Assembly (NCBI GenBank): GCA_920105805.1
Contig: CAKKTI010000164.1
Location: 1-39,442 of the forward strand
Length of the DNA stretch: 39,442 nt
From: Condylostoma magnum
Taxonomy: Eukaryota > Ciliophora > Heterotrichea > Heterotrichida > Condylostomatidae
Direction of reading: 5' to 3'
In this document: positions 1 through 12,387 of the stretch, one piece after another
Numbering within the stretch: position 1 is the first letter of the stretch
How the letters are laid out: each line of letters begins with the position of its first letter
Made by a program: the position numbers and the translations under genes
Notes under the pieces: generated by a model
The model's input: the letters and a program-made list of their open reading frames with translations, nothing else
Databases searched by the model: none
What the model was told of the DNA's origin: nothing

Positions 1-1
1 A

Positions 2-580
2 TTACAAGACTAGGATCCGTTTGGAGATGATTTGCTATAATACATAGACATTGAGCAAGTAACATGCTTAAACGAGAAAAACATAGGATCCTGCAAGTCA
101 GTTCTACGTACATAAGACAACAAATTAGAAAGAGAGCCAATATGCGAAAGCAACGATGGATTTGGTGAACTACTCCTATACATTCCTTTTGTTTCTCCAG
201 TAAGAATAAACTCTTTCTGTATTATAGGTGGAGGAGAAGGTTTTTCCCCTACAAAACTAAAAGTTTTTAAAGATATTCAAAATTTTGACTTCAGTGATGC
301 TGATAGCTTCTAACCCGCTTAAGAATTTGAACTGTTTGATAATCCTACTGGGGAAATTGAATATGCTACTAGAGTAAGCAAATTTTATAACACAAACTGC
401 CTGTGACTGCATTTTAGTAACAATTAAAACTTAAGAAACATAGCTCTGAGTTATTTAGGAATGAAAGGATCATGCAGTGGGGCCAGAAGATAAGCTGTTC
501 TTACAGTGTATGAGTAAAGACCAATGGCGTCTGATCATAAAACTAAAGAAGAGTTTCCTAATACATCGGTTATTAGATAG
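2..580 (+). CDS. PITHD1: PITH-domain protein, 5' end cut by window edge
   Basis: Read in the ambiguous ciliate code, the product aligns over almost its whole length with the PITH-domain protein PITHD1. Motifs in order are YIDIEQVTCLNE, ELLLYIPFVSPV, FCIIGGGEGFSPTKLKVFK, PAQEFELFDNPTGEIEYATRV, YLGMKGSCSGARRQAVLTVYE and a C-terminal ASDHK. PITH is a beta-sandwich domain that binds the proteasome in TXNL1 and is cytosolic; that role is family knowledge. The Gln of the conserved PxQEFEL is written TAA. The end is set by TAG at 578 followed at once by TAA, and the tail matches the family in length. Roughly the first 25 residues, including the start, lie outside the window. No intron is needed. Confidence 0.85.
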
Positions 581-644
581 TAAAAATTATAAAATGTCAC
601 TGTAGACTTAGTTTCTCCCGATATAGTTTAGAGGGGATAATACT

Positions 645-2015
645 ATGGTATAGTATTTTAATAATATTATATCAATGCCTATTGAAAGGATTACAAAAGA
701 AAAGGAAGGCTTAAAACATTAGTCTGAGGAAATTGATTGATAATTAAAGTAATAGTCCCAGAAGTAAGCTTAAGAATTTACAGAGGCTATTGGAGAAACT
801 TAGCAAATCGAAGATTTGATGAAGGAAGTAAAAAAGGATCTAGGAACTGCAGAGTAGTTGATTTGCGAGTACTAGTTTGATTATCAGACGAAGTTGGAGG
901 GTATGAAAGAAATTTTGATAAAACAGGAAAATTTAAGTAAGATAAGTGTTTATTAGGCCTAGTTAAGTGAGATTTTACAAGGGCCTTCATTAATAAAAAA
1001 TCTTATATAAACTCATTAGTATTCGGTGGTTTAAGATGTTATTCAGCATCTGAAAAATGTGAATCATAAGTAATTAAAGAGTATTATTGTGGAATAGGAG
1101 GAATTACTATATAACGATATGCTTAAACAGCTGTAATAAACTTTAGATGAAAAATAATCTGAAATTATCTTCTAGTATTTAAACTCTTTGAATGTTGATA
1201 TCCAAGAAATTTATATAGAACAGCGCATTATATACATTTAATCAAATATAAAGGAAATCTAAAAGTTGGCAAATCCAGGAATGAAAGTACTAGATTTTAT
1301 TGTAAAATCCCTCAAATTTATGATTCCTGAGTATAAAAAGTACCTTTAAGATTAAAGTAAACTTGATATGCTTATATTCAGCTGCATTAGTTTATTTTTA
1401 ACCTTGTTAGAGTATGAAATTACTTAAATTGACAGCTTATCAGAATTATCCTTACAACTTACAAAAATTCAGCAAGTAAATGAAGAGTTTTTACTACCTT
1501 TAGGAGCAAACATTCTTCCACACATTATTGATAAAATCTCATAAAAGATTCCAGAGAAAATCCAGCATATGTGTGATAAAACACAAAGTCATTTTGAGAA
1601 TATGATTAAGTTATATTAATGGGAAAGATTAGGAACTAAGGATAATCCTATACTAGAGTTTGGAAGTTTAAGTGTACTTTATAATAATATTGTTGGAATA
1701 ATAAATCAAGTAAGATGTCTAAGGATGGAATTTTATTAAGAGTTTTTCTATGAAAGTATTGCAAGGTTATTAACTAATTGTATTTAATTTACTAGATAGA
1801 AAGGAAGTTATTTAGCTACATCAGAATAACTTACAAGGTAGTAGAATGTTTATAAGGGATTGTATTTCAGATTTATTGAGTGTTTGAATTCAAATCTTTT
1901 ACCTGATATTGAAGAATTTGCCTTAGAAACTTTTCCTGATTCGGAGTAATTCACTCATTATTTTGTAAGTTATAAGTAGGATAGTCCTAAAGAAGCCTTA
2001 CAACAAATGTTTTAG
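645..2015 (+). CDS. COG8: COG complex subunit 8 (Dor1-like)
   Basis: COG8 is a subunit of the conserved oligomeric Golgi tethering complex, needed for retrograde vesicle traffic in the Golgi. The N-terminus carries the family's opening helix (YFNNIISMPIERI), a long coiled coil, and VYQAQLSEILQGPSLIKNLI, which matches the COG8 'LEILEIPQLMDTC' block. Later, NPILEFGSLSVLYNNIVGIIN and GLYFRFIECLNSNLLPDIEEF match the C-terminal COG8 blocks. ATG 645 is preferred over ATG 675 because it includes the conserved first helix. The 3' end is uncertain because no codon is an absolute stop: TAA 1947, TAG 1977 and TAG 2013 are all possible, and the frame stays open past 2,280. A 15-nt intron is proposed at 1965-1979. 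The gene starts 64 nt after the PITH gene. Confidence 0.6.
1965..1979 (+). other. Candidate 15-nt intron in COG8
   Basis: GTAAGTTATAAGTAG has the length and ends of the introns proved by protein alignment elsewhere in the window. It is a multiple of three, so the frame is the same whether or not it is spliced. The flanking protein is too variable to decide. Confidence 0.5.
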
Positions 2016-2540
2016 TTAATTAATATCGATTATTATACTTTATTCAGAATTATAAAAACCTTATAGTCTTGTATTCATAAATGCAATTTCTACTATAAAT
2101 TAAAACTCTATAAAAGAAAAATGTTTTAAATATAATTTTATAATTGGTCAGATGCATTTAAAAACTATATAATACAAAGAAGGATTTTTAATAGCAGATA
2201 TTATAGGATTGCTAATCATCTTCAATTTTTGACTAGTAAAATCCATTTAGGCATTTCCAACTTCATATGTAGTGATTTTATTCAGTGAATTTGCTTTATT
2301 AGACCAATCCTAATTATAAGTAAGCAATTTAATAATGTAGATGCTCTTATATCAATTTAAAACAAGTTTTACACCTATTCATTTCCAATAGAGATATAAA
2401 TTACATAGCTTAAGAAAGGAATTTAAATAAAATAGTTATATTAGATGGAAAGTCCCATTATAATTCAAACTTCCACAAAATTAAGAAACATTTGTATATA
2501 AAATTAAAGCATAAATTTAATTAGAACCAAATTATAAATT
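2007..2540 (+). pseudogene. Possible C-terminal fragment of a gamma-tubulin complex protein
   Basis: After the expected end of COG8 the same frame gives a stretch resembling the C-terminal GCP (Spc97/98) region: INIDYYTLFRIIKTLQSC, then RYYRIANHLQFLTSKIHLGI, then NNVDALISIQNKFYTY. These sit in the order of the GCP pattern 'Y..LF..L..L', 'R..HF..NLQYY', 'D.LI..H..FL'. There is no room for the rest of a GCP, so if the likeness is real this is a relic or a 3' fragment. The alternatives are a COG8 C-terminal extension or chance similarity in AT-rich DNA. The next 160 nt show nothing recognisable. Confidence 0.28.
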
Positions 2541-2698
2541 CTTTTCTAGTGAAGAGAGTCAAGAATGAAAAAATCAAAGCCATTTTAAGTATCAGATACA
2601 TTAAAGCTTTCAATTTAGCAAGAAGATATAAGTTTAAGCAGAATGAGCAGTAAGTTCTTCTTCTTTGCAGCCAGCCTTTATTCATATATATATTAAAA

Positions 2699-5620
2699 AT
2701 GTTAGCTCTACTACTACATCTTCTTTCCGCTCATAGCTTAAAATAATTAGTTCCCATGAAAAGGAATGATACCCTCTCAATCCTTTTTCATCAAGAAGCT
2801 TACTTTATATTCGACAGTGAATGAAAGCTCTATTGAACATTTTTAAGTTGTTTACATTGCAATTGATAATCACTTAGAGTTTTACAATGCTTCCTGGAGA
2901 TAGATGCAAGCGGAAAGATTATATAGAGCTTGTTCCTACTTATATCAATTTCAAAGATCCTGCATGAACTCAACCGATATTTTTCCCGCTCTGTAGAAAG
3001 TTCTAGAAAATTTTAGGTTGATGGTAAAATTGATATTTTACTGACGGAACAGCTGAAAATTGTAAAATTAGGTTTAAAGTTCTAATTACAGCATATTAGA
3101 TGTTCAATTACACTCTCAAGCTGAATCTGATTAGCTGAATCATTTATCACAACCTATATCAAGCCTTGAATTTACAAAAAAGTACTATGTTTGGCAAGTA
3201 ATTAGTACTGCTCTCGGCATAGGAACATGAAATACTATCTTTACTGCTTGAAATCTAAGCTAGTAAAACTCATAGACTATGAGGTTTCTTATAAACATTC
3301 AACATTTGGAATCTAACTAGACGAAACACTATAGGAGAATTCAATAATGTTTTAATAGGAGGAGTGTATAGCTTATCAATAATAAGGTATATGGTATAAA
3401 GATCTATATTAGCCTAATAGAACCAAAAAGGTTTTTTCTTAACAGATAGGATTAGTAAAGATATGGTGATAGACCATTACAACTAATTAGACGATATTCT
3501 GCAATTCTTTGATCTAAGAATCTAGTATATAGAGTAAATAGCTCACCTATTCTAATCCAGGCTATGAGAGATTTAGATATTGAATTGCTTTTAATCTGTC
3601 CTGTAATGAAATTTACAACTATTTTTGTACTAATTCTTTTAGAAACTACCCAATAGTTACTAATCCAGATCAAGGCCAGAGCATCCAAAATAGATAAAGC
3701 TTTATTGGATTATGCAAAAAACTAATTGTAGGTCATGAATTGAATGTAGATTTTGATAATTATGCTGATAGTGGCTTTGTTATAGCTAAGCAAATTATAA
3801 CTGATATGTATATTAGTATTGGAAATGATCCTGATAATCATCAAAAATATAAAGATAATAGCTGAACTTTATTATCTTTCCGGTATTGAACCAAAAATTG
3901 AATCTGATCAGAATGCTGATGCTTTGATTTCTGCTAAAACTCAATTATCCGCTTTTCTATTGCTAATATGCCCTTTGTATCAATATAATTGATTAGCTGA
4001 TAGGAATGTACATCCGCTTTATGCAGGTATGATTCCAGATTATAGAGAATTGCTTAAACTTTGCATGTACATGCTAAAAAAGTTAAGTTGAAACAAAGTA
4101 CCTGTATGATAGCCTATTAAGCTATTGATACTGAATAATATAAAGCAAAGATTAGAACTTCTCTAGTTTTACTATCTCCAGAATCGATAAACTAGATCTA
4201 ATTATAGATTAAGACTCTAATCTTATATTCAGTTGTTTCTATTTCACTAGGTATTTCATATAATAGAAGCTACAAAAATAATAATATGTAAGTCTAGTTA
4301 TATACGATGGAAACGTTTTTACCCTTAAAGTCAGCAGTTAAGCTTTAATAAAGGTGAAGATTCCTTAATAAGCAAAAGACAGTACATAATTATGTTATTG
4401 CAATCGACTACCAATGTTTTATGGTAAATTTGGTTATTATCCAATTGCATAGCATTGACCTGCGCTAGTGAGAGGATTAGCTTATGAGAATCTATATATA
4501 ATGAAAAATACCATGAGTGCAGTTTAAGTACCTGGATGCAATAGGAAATTAAGGTTTAATTCTCCCTATAAACTTTTCGTATATTGTTTGAGTACCATGT
4601 ATTAAGGTAATCTGTTTCAGGCAAGATGGTTTTTAGACTTACTACAATAGATCTGAAATTATTTGACTACCAAAATAAAGATTTTAAGCAAATATGAATA
4701 ACTGGAAACACTTAAATACCTCTCATAATTAAGTTTATTACGATTAAAAAATGATGATCAGATAATATTAGATGATATTATTAGAAATGCTGATAGAAAT
4801 GATTTCGTATATCTAAGCAAGTGTTAGATATACTCATCTTTATCATCCCTTGAAAGCATTTATAACATTTGCTGTGTTTTAACATAACTTACATGTATAG
4901 TTAATTACATTAAGTTATTCAATGATTTATATCATGGCTGATTGTACTGTGATTAGTTGAATAGTTTATTGCAATTCTTTATTAATAAGTAGACATTTTA
5001 TTATTTAGCCAGATGGAGAGAAACTCTTCTTCCATTAGGATGCAATATTCTCTTATTTCCTGCTATTAGAATGCTTATAACAACAGTTTAATGCTATAAG
5101 GAAAATCAAATGACAAATTAAACTTATAATATGAGTCTCTATGCTGTTAAGAAGAGTATACTGTCTACTTATTAATAGGAGTAGGTATTTTGTCATATTC
5201 AATAATAGTAGCCCTGCATTAAAAAGACTATTTTTTGGATTAAATTTGTAATTTCATATAATCAGTATTGAGGTCTAACTACTAATTTGCTCAGTATTGC
5301 TTATTATGTAGTTTTTATATATTTTTTCAAGATTACTGTATTAATTACTTTATTATTCCATTTTTAATAGGACATAAATGACCAAGAAAGCTTTATAATA
5401 TTAGGAATCATAGCTGTAATTAGTTGTACTGCTATGATTTTATGAATTTCAGAAAGAGTATATCATTATTTCCTCAAAAGTACAAATTGAATTTTTGTTA
5501 AAATATACAGTAGGAATACATTGGTTGCATGTATTTTATAAAGAAAGGGAAGATATCATTAATAAGAAATTGAGTTTATATCATGGTTTAAACTAAAATT
5601 AAATTATACCACAAAAACAG
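2699..5620 (+). pseudogene. Frame-broken paralogue of the PBP1-type membrane receptor
   Basis: Three kinds of match to the receptor at 32,177-35,887 occur in the right order but in different frames. A PBP1 C-lobe-like piece lies near 3,708-3,855 (VDFDNYADSGFVIAKQII). A PBP1 N-lobe piece lies near 4,005-4,110 (RNVHPLYAGMIPDYRELLKL, then LKKLSWNKV). A polytopic membrane region lies near 4,960-5,500, with ETLLPLGCNILLFPAIRML matching ESVLPLGNNILF. A signal-like start, MLALLLHLLSAHS, is at 2699. At least three frame changes are needed and no 15/16-nt intron with good ends was found at them, so decay is more likely than splicing. Because every frame is open in this code, exact limits and the number of breaks cannot be fixed by eye. 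Similarity to the other copy is low, so this is an old paralogue. Confidence 0.5.
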
Positions 5621-6461
5621 TAGGAAATAAAGAATCATTTAAGATAAAGTAAGCCTTTAGTTTAGTTCAATATTTTTGTTAAAATCTCTTAATTTATATA
5701 ATTTATCCTTCAAATTTTATTACTAGAATGAACTTAAGTTAGTACTGAATAACTCTCCAATAAACTAAACATTCATATTTTAAATTATTTAATATAGATT
5801 AATTTGCTCATTTCTTGAATTGCTCATCTGAATCATAAAGTTACATTATTTTAAGTAATTAGTTTATACAATTTATTCCTTGTCTGGATTTATGGACCTT
5901 AAATATTACTTATATAGTATCTCATTTATCAAAATGTATAAAACTCTGTATCAGAAACATATTCATATCTATGTAAAATCTACATCTATGAGTATTGAAT
6001 AAGGGACCTAGATTTAGAAAACTACATATACTCAGATAATATAGATTAATATTGTACAACAAAAGATTTTAATAGTATATTGATGTATATTATTAATTTA
6101 TATAAGTAGAGAAATTATTAAAGATATTTGAATGAATCCTTGATTTCGAGTTAATCGTAAAACACTCTTATTTTAGCCTACATAGAATTGAGCAATATTG
6201 TTATTTTAATACAAAAATTGGAATATAGAATCACATCTAGCAAAATTACAATGTTTAAATAAAAGAAAGAAATAAGAGTGATAAAATTTTTATTGTTAAA
6301 AGTAGACTCTATCTTAATAATACTCTTTACTATTTGAAATAATATACAAATAAATATCCTAGTGATTTCTGAAAATACAATATAATTTCTTTTTAATTCA
6401 AAACAATCCCTGAGTAGCTCCAACTATTTTAAAAACAAACTTTATTCCTAACTATAATAAA
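5621..6461. other. AT-rich intergenic stretch, no gene seen
   Basis: About 840 nt of very AT-rich sequence separate the receptor relic from the sorting nexin. I found no recognisable protein match on either strand, no tandem repeat and no RNA gene. The last few tens of bases (ending ATAATAAAATGG) look like the usual A-rich leader of the next gene. Confidence 0.6.
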
Positions 6462-8144
6462 ATGGACAGTGACTACGACGATGATTATTACATAACACAA
6501 GCTTCAATAAAAGCTAAGCAATCTTATTTGAGAGAAGAGATTATTGAACTAGAATATTCCCCATAATTGTTCGAGTAATTCATGGATAGCAAAGGAGGAG
6601 CTGATATCAATATCTGAAGTTTTGATGAATTATAAGATTTAGTAAAAGAATTCAAAAGAAAGTATTCCCCTTTAGATACTTTGGAAAGCTTAAACTAAGT
6701 TGAAGAGGAAAGAAAATAGAAAGAATAAATATTATACAAGTTGCCTTAAAGATAAGAAAGCCCTACAGAGGAGCTTAATGAAGTTGAATAAGACACGAAT
6801 TAAGAATACACGAAAGATTAAGCTGACACACAGGGGGAAGTTTAATAAGAAAATACAACATAAATAGAAAACAAAATTGAATAATTAGAGGAAAACAAGG
6901 AAGATATTCACGGAGACTTGTTTACTATACAGACCTAAACTTTACAATAAAACGAGTTATCATAATAACAAACTCCATGAATAGAAATAATTAATGCTGA
7001 GTAAATAAAAGGAGGATTATTCTCTCAAACATATACAGTGTATAATGTAAAAACAAATCCTTTACTATGGCAAGTCAAGCGAAGATTTAAAGAGTTTTTA
7101 TGGCTAAGGGAGATGCTTGCTAAGCAATTCCCAGGATAATTCATACCTCCTGTACCAGCGAAAAAGAGTAGAGGAAGATTATAAGAAGATATTGTATTGA
7201 AAAGATAAAAGTTCCTATAACGTTTTCTCAATTCAGTTATAAGGAATCCTAATTTAAAGGGCTCTGAATTCCTACTTGTCTTTTTATAGGAATAAGATGC
7301 AAAGAAGCTGTAAGCTTGAATTAAACGAGCAAAAGTCACAAAAATTAATGAAATTCCTGATATATACAGTTCAGAGGGAGTAATTTAATGTGATCCTAAT
7401 AACAATAATCAATACAAACGGAACTTAGCTGATTATATCAACTTAAGTGAATAACTGCAAAGAAAGATCAAACAACACTCTGATATAGTTGCAAGTTAAG
7501 TCAAATCATTAGCTCATTCAGTAAGTGTTCTGGGGGAACTATTCAGATAACTATACGAAGCCTAATCAATGCTGCCTGATCATGGAGACTACTCTTAATT
7601 ATTCATGGAAATAAACTAATCTATGAAGCAATGGCAGGATCAATAAAACGAAAGAGTGAGTATATTTAAAGATAAGCTTAATTACTATTTCAAGTACAGG
7701 TATAAGGAGACAGGGCAACTCAAAGAATTAATAAGAGAAAGAGAGATTGCGTTCAAATAATTCATAAAGGAAAAAGCTAGATTAGAAGCTAAGAAAGAAA
7801 AGCTTTTCTCGTAAAGAAAATAGTCTAAATGATAACTATAGAATGAGTTGCCTGAAGATGCAGATAAAGAAAGAACTTTAAGTATGATGCTTCCTAAAGA
7901 AACTGAGCAATTTAATAACTTGTTTAATTGGTTTGCATTTAGAAATAAGTAAATGTACAAGGAATGTGATAGAGTCTTCAAGGACAATTAAGTTTTAGAT
8001 AGCTATCAATTGAGTTAATTTATTACTGATATGCAGGAAAGTGCAAGCAAAGAATAGGCAATTTGGGATAATCTGAATGTAAGAGTTGATTAAATTAAAC
8101 AGGAAGCAGTGCCTACTAGACCTCATAGTATTTTAGTTCAGTAG
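6462..8144 (+). CDS. PX-domain sorting nexin (SNX1/2-like)
   Basis: Product of 560 aa. An acidic, Gln-rich N-terminal third is followed by a PX domain: INAEQIKGGLFSQTYTVYNV, QVKRRFKEFLWLREML, FPGQFIPPVPAK, then VLKRQKFLQRFLNSV and LKGSEFLLVFL. The RRFKEF and PPVP blocks form the phosphoinositide pocket of the family. The remaining ~280 residues are charged, helical and BAR-like, with a conserved-looking LYEAQSMLPDHGDY. Sorting nexins bind endosomal PI3P and act in retromer-type sorting; that function is inferred from the family. Many Gln residues are TAA/TAG, and TGA encodes Trp in NIWSFDEL. TAG 8142 is chosen as the stop; TAA 8220 in the same frame would add 26 hydrophobic residues and leave only 5 nt before the next ATG. 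Confidence 0.8.
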
Positions 8145-8227
8145 TTAAACATTACAAACTATGTGTTATTTCCTTTTTATATTGCTAATTTCATAAAACT
8201 ATTAAAAAACAGTATCAAATAATTAAA

Positions 8228-9067
8228 ATGTCGAACAACTTTGAGAATAATAATCTTATAAGCAACCAGCAACAAAAGTACCCGATATTAGGCTATGGAA
8301 CATCATTAGGCTCAGCCTCAGATGCAAAAAGAGAGTCATTTTGGGATATGCTAAAATTTGCATGTTGCCCCCACTTTACAGCTTTATCTTTTATATCAAT
8401 AATAACATTAGCCCAAATAGCAATTTATTTTATAACAGTCTTCTATGATTATGATGCTACTTAATTCATAACACCAAAGCAAGAAACTTTGATTATTTTC
8501 GGTGCTAAAGATGCTGATAAAATTTAGAACAGCTATCAAATCTGAAGGTTTGTAACTCCTATACTGTTACATGCAAATTTAACTCATATTATATACAATC
8601 TAATACTGTAATTGATTATAGGATTTAGACTAGAGCCAACTGTAGGCATATGGAGAACTATTATAATATATGTGATATCAGGCATTGGAGGGTAGGTCTT
8701 AAGTTGTTTGCTGCTCCCGGAATCTGTAGCGGTGGGTGCCTCAACCTCTATCTTCGGAATAATTACTGCTAATTTAGGATGGTTGGCTATTAACTGGAAA
8801 ACCTTAGAAAATGAGCCATAGAGAACTGCCACTATGATATGGATTATTATACTTTTGGTTATGAATTTAATTATGGGATTTTCAAGTCCACTAATAGATA
8901 ATTTTGGACATTTAGGAGGAGCTTTGAGTGGGTTTTTTGTTTCAATTGCTATTATTGATCCTATTAATAGGTACGAGGGAAGAATATGGAAAATGATTGG
9001 GTTTTGTGGAACTTTCATTTACTTTGCTCTTGGATTTGGTTTATTTTTCACAGTAGTTAAAGTTTAG
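8228..9067 (+). CDS. Rhomboid-family intramembrane serine protease
   Basis: Product of 279 aa with several membrane spans. It carries the rhomboid landmarks: WRFVTPILLHANLTHIIYNL in the L1 loop region, VAVGASTSIFG with the catalytic Ser172 in the GxSx motif, and DNFGHLGGALSGFF with the partner His228. The Trp of WRFVTP is encoded by TGA at a position conserved in the family, and one internal Gln is TAA. Rhomboids cut single-span membrane proteins within the bilayer. The cytosolic N-terminus (~50 aa) is rich in Asn and Gln. The gene lies 83 nt after the sorting nexin on the same strand and converges on the gene ending at 9185. It ends with a single TAG. Confidence 0.9.
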
Positions 9068-9184
9068 TACTTAATATTTTGTTATATTGTGTTTTAAAGT
9101 GTTATTATAAATTACTGATAAAATACTCATATTTATATAATTAAAAGCAGTCGTAAAGCATTGATGAGTAATTAAAATATATTA

Positions 9185-10573
9185 TCATTTAATGGCTTGC
9201 TTTATCTGCTCTATTAGCATTTTCTCTAGAGATTTAACAACATTTGAAGCTAGATTATAAGTTTTCCCGAAGTTTATAGCCAATTATAAAGGATTATCGT
9301 CTTCATATACTGTGATTCTTCCTTTTTTACCATTTCCAATATTTACATCTACATGCATTAATACTTCTTTCTATACACTTTTCTATCTTTCTATAAATGA
9401 GAATTATTTAATTGTCTGATTTTTAAGTCTTTAATAATTTTCACCTCTTGAAACATATTCCTATTATTTCTTTTTCTAATCAAACTCTTCCCTAGCCTTT
9501 CGGAGCCTAGATACAGTCTTTTCATATCCTCCAATATAATTTTAGTCCTTTTAAAAGTTAGGAGTAATGCTTCGTTTAGGCTGGAATGTACACTCTTCTA
9601 ATTCTTTTTCAAATGCTGATTTATTTAGACTTTTTTATGACTATTCAGACTTTTTAGTATAGTACAGTCTATCTATAATATTAGTTGAATTGTTAGATAT
9701 TCTATTAGCACTCTTACTGTGTATATTTGGAGTAAATGTGCAATTCTCGAGCTAGCTTTCAACTGCCTATATTCTTTCTTATTGTATTTTATCATCTTTC
9801 ATCTTTTATTTCCTGTACAATAACTCATATCTTTTATTTGGTGAATACACTTCCTTTTATTACATCATTTCGGATTTTGAGTTAATTTAAGGTTGAAATG
9901 ATTCCAAACTAGTTTCACTATCTTTAGTCTTAACATTTCTAGTTGCTTTATATGCAATGTTACTTTATCTAAGTCTTCTATATTATATTATCAGACCTTT
10001 GACTGTACATTTATTTTTCTTGTGAACACCATTTGATCTTTATATCTTTTCTAAATCTAATTATTTGATTTCACTATTGCATGATTCATCGTGTAGAATA
10101 ATAATAACATCATGAAGTATATCCGCCTTTATAATATGTTTAGTAGGATTTAGTGAATATCAAAGATTGTTTAAAAATTGTTTTTCTTAGTGTGCTCTGG
10201 TATTCTATAATGTATCTTCCATACTTTCAAATTAATTCACAATTTATAAATCTCTTAAAACTTAGTACATATTATCAAAAGTTAGATTACCAGAATCTTC
10301 ATTAGCTTTAATCAAACTTCTTAACTAATTAACAAATTTTTCAAATATCATTTCCTTTGAAAGATTATTGTGTACAGTATTATCAATATTACTTTTTTGA
10401 GAAATTTGCATTGATTACCGTCTTAATGGACTTTTTTAAGAGGAGCTCATATTTGATCTAGAGTTTATGCTTTTACGCTACTTTTGTTGTCTACTATCTT
10501 GGCAGAATCGTTTTAATTAATCAATTCTATCTTAAGCTTAACTGACGTTAAATTTATTAGCTTTAAACTCCAT
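9185..10573 (-). CDS. TFxP-repeat protein with C-terminal VDVNIG domain
   Basis: Product of 462 aa, basic and low in complexity, of a type common in ciliates and other flagellates. It has two copies of the CTFxP motif (CTFTPNIHSKS and CTFQPKRSITP), YEKTVSRLRKAREEF, and a C-terminal domain starting HVDVNIGNGKKGRITVYE with a DDNPLQLAINF helix. That C-terminal domain is, as I recall, widespread at the ends of ciliary or basal-body proteins, but I cannot name a characterised relative. An upstream helical segment (HIIKADILHDVIIILHD) is EF-hand-like. The stop is TGA followed directly by TAA, and TGA also encodes a Trp inside (NNLWYSL). No protein function should be assumed beyond a likely cytoskeletal association. 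Confidence 0.65.
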
Positions 10574-10741
10574 TTTATAAAATAATTTTTGAGCAATACT
10601 AGTGCATTAAATTTTCCCAATACTGAGAGTATTCACATATAATAAATATTAGACAGGAATACATAGATATATAACACACATTAGCTTTCAATACAAAACA
10701 CAAGTATATGTGATCACAAATAGCTCTTATATAAAAATAAA

Positions 10742-12316
10742 ATGGGTTGTTGTCAAAGTGATACTTAGTGTGAATAAGAAATTAACATTGAAAGAAGAAA
10801 TGATAATCAGTGTCCAATAGAATAACGATAAGCTGGAGGGGTATAATTTGCAGATGAGTTAGAAGAAGAGGAGAAAGATTCCAGTAATTTTAATCAAATG
10901 ATCAAGCGTAGATAAACAGGAATGCAATCTGCTGCAGAGAACTAAAATTTGATAATATAATAATTTGGGGATATTACTGATTATTTCAAGATAATAGGAA
11001 AATTGAGTGATAATACCACAACTATTGTTTTCAAGGCCCAATAGCTAATTGACTAACAAATTCGCGCAATAAAAACATTTCAAAAATCTAAGCTAACTTA
11101 AAAGCAATTGGAGCAGATAAAACGTGAAATTTCATTAGTAAGGCAGATAGATCATCCCTATATTGTTAAAGTACTAGGAACGATTGAAAACGAAACAACT
11201 TATAATATTGTATAAGAACTTTGTAATGGAGGAGAGCTTTTAGATTAAGTAATAGTTAATGGGTACTTAACTGAAAATTAGGTAGCAAAGTACATGTTTG
11301 AGCTATTAAAGGCTGTTTTGTATTGCCATTAAAGAGATATTATACATAAGGACTTAAAGCCAGAGAATTTAGTATTGGAGTAACCAGGAGCCGACTCAAT
11401 AATCAAAGTAATTGATTTCGGATCATCAATACTGAAAAAGAAATCCCTTATTAAAACGTTAAGTACAGATAAATTATATTACAAAGCTCCAGAAGTTCTT
11501 CAGAGAAAAGTGTGCAAAGCAAGTGATATTTGAAGTTGCGGTGCTATTCTATACTTAATGCTTAGTAAGTTATATACAGCTGGCTCTTCTCCCTTTAATG
11601 GAAGTTCTGCACGACGCATTATAAGCTCCATTTTACGAGGAAAAGTGAAATATAGGAGGTAGGATTGAAAAAACATATCACCAGAAGCCAAAGAGCTGGT
11701 ATAACAAATGCTTATTTTTGATCCAAATAAGAGAATTACAGCCTAGGAAGCTTTAAATCACCCTTGAATTCAATAACGACACTAGAATTTACTACCTGAT
11801 ATTGAACTGACTAAAAAAGCCCTTATTAATCTATCAAAGTAACAAAAGTCTGGAAAATTACGCCTAATTGTATTAGAATTAATTGCTTCTTAATACACTC
11901 AAATACAAGAAGTGGAAGAGCTACGCAAAACATTCATAGCTATTGACAAAAACGGTGATGGTGAACTATCCCCCGAAGAACTTAGATAATCACTAAGCAT
12001 GCTAGGAAATATAACAGATATTGACTATATAATAGAAAACTGCGATAACAACGGAGATGGTAAAATAAACTACACGGAGTTCATAACAGCTACTATAGAC
12101 TGGAAAAAGAGCCTAGACCACGAACGCATTGAAAGAGTATTCAATGTTCTAGACTCTGACAAAAGCGGTAAAATCAGTTTCCAGGAAATAAAGGCCCTTT
12201 CCAGTGATTTCACTACTTAAAAGTGGGACGAGGTGATGCGATAAGACGACATAGACGGTGATGGGGAGCTGGATATCAACGAGTTTAAGGAGATTATATT
12301 AAGACTTGTAAATTAG
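10742..12316 (+). CDS. Calcium-dependent protein kinase (CDPK), four EF hands
   Basis: Product of 519 aa after splicing. It begins MGCC, a likely N-myristoylation and palmitoylation signal. The kinase domain has Lys111 (RAIKTF), catalytic Asp204 (IHKDLKPENL) and Asp225 of DFG. An autoinhibitory junction follows, then four EF loops: DKNGDGELSPEE, DNNGDGKINYTE, DSDKSGKISFQE and DIDGDGELDINE. This is the plant/alveolate CDPK layout, a Ca2+-activated Ser/Thr kinase. TGA encodes three conserved Trp residues (DIWSCG, DWKNIS, HPWIQ). A 15-nt intron at 11565-11579 restores LMLTGSSPFNG. Oddities are a glycine loop reading GKLSDNTT instead of GxGxxG, and HKD instead of HRD, although the catalytic Lys and Asp residues are present. 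The stop is TAG followed by TAA. Confidence 0.92.
11565..11579 (+). other. 15-nt intron in the CDPK gene
   Basis: GTAAGTTATATACAG. Left in, the protein has five extra residues between LMLS and GSSPFNG. Removed, it reads LMLTGSSPFNG, the standard kinase subdomain IX sequence. Confidence 0.88.
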
Positions 12317-12387
12317 TAATTTTTTCATCTCTAATTACCTGCTTTATTTCCCTAATACATGGCCATAGTTATTAATTTTTGCCAAAT

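Noticed and set aside
6178-6423. 81-aa hydrophobic frame on the minus strand
   Set aside because: AT-rich Ile/Phe/Asn composition with no motif; expected by chance in intergenic DNA of this kind.
8584-9018. Long open frame on the minus strand under the rhomboid gene
   Set aside because: It is the antisense of the rhomboid membrane spans; the plus-strand product carries the catalytic Ser/His motifs.
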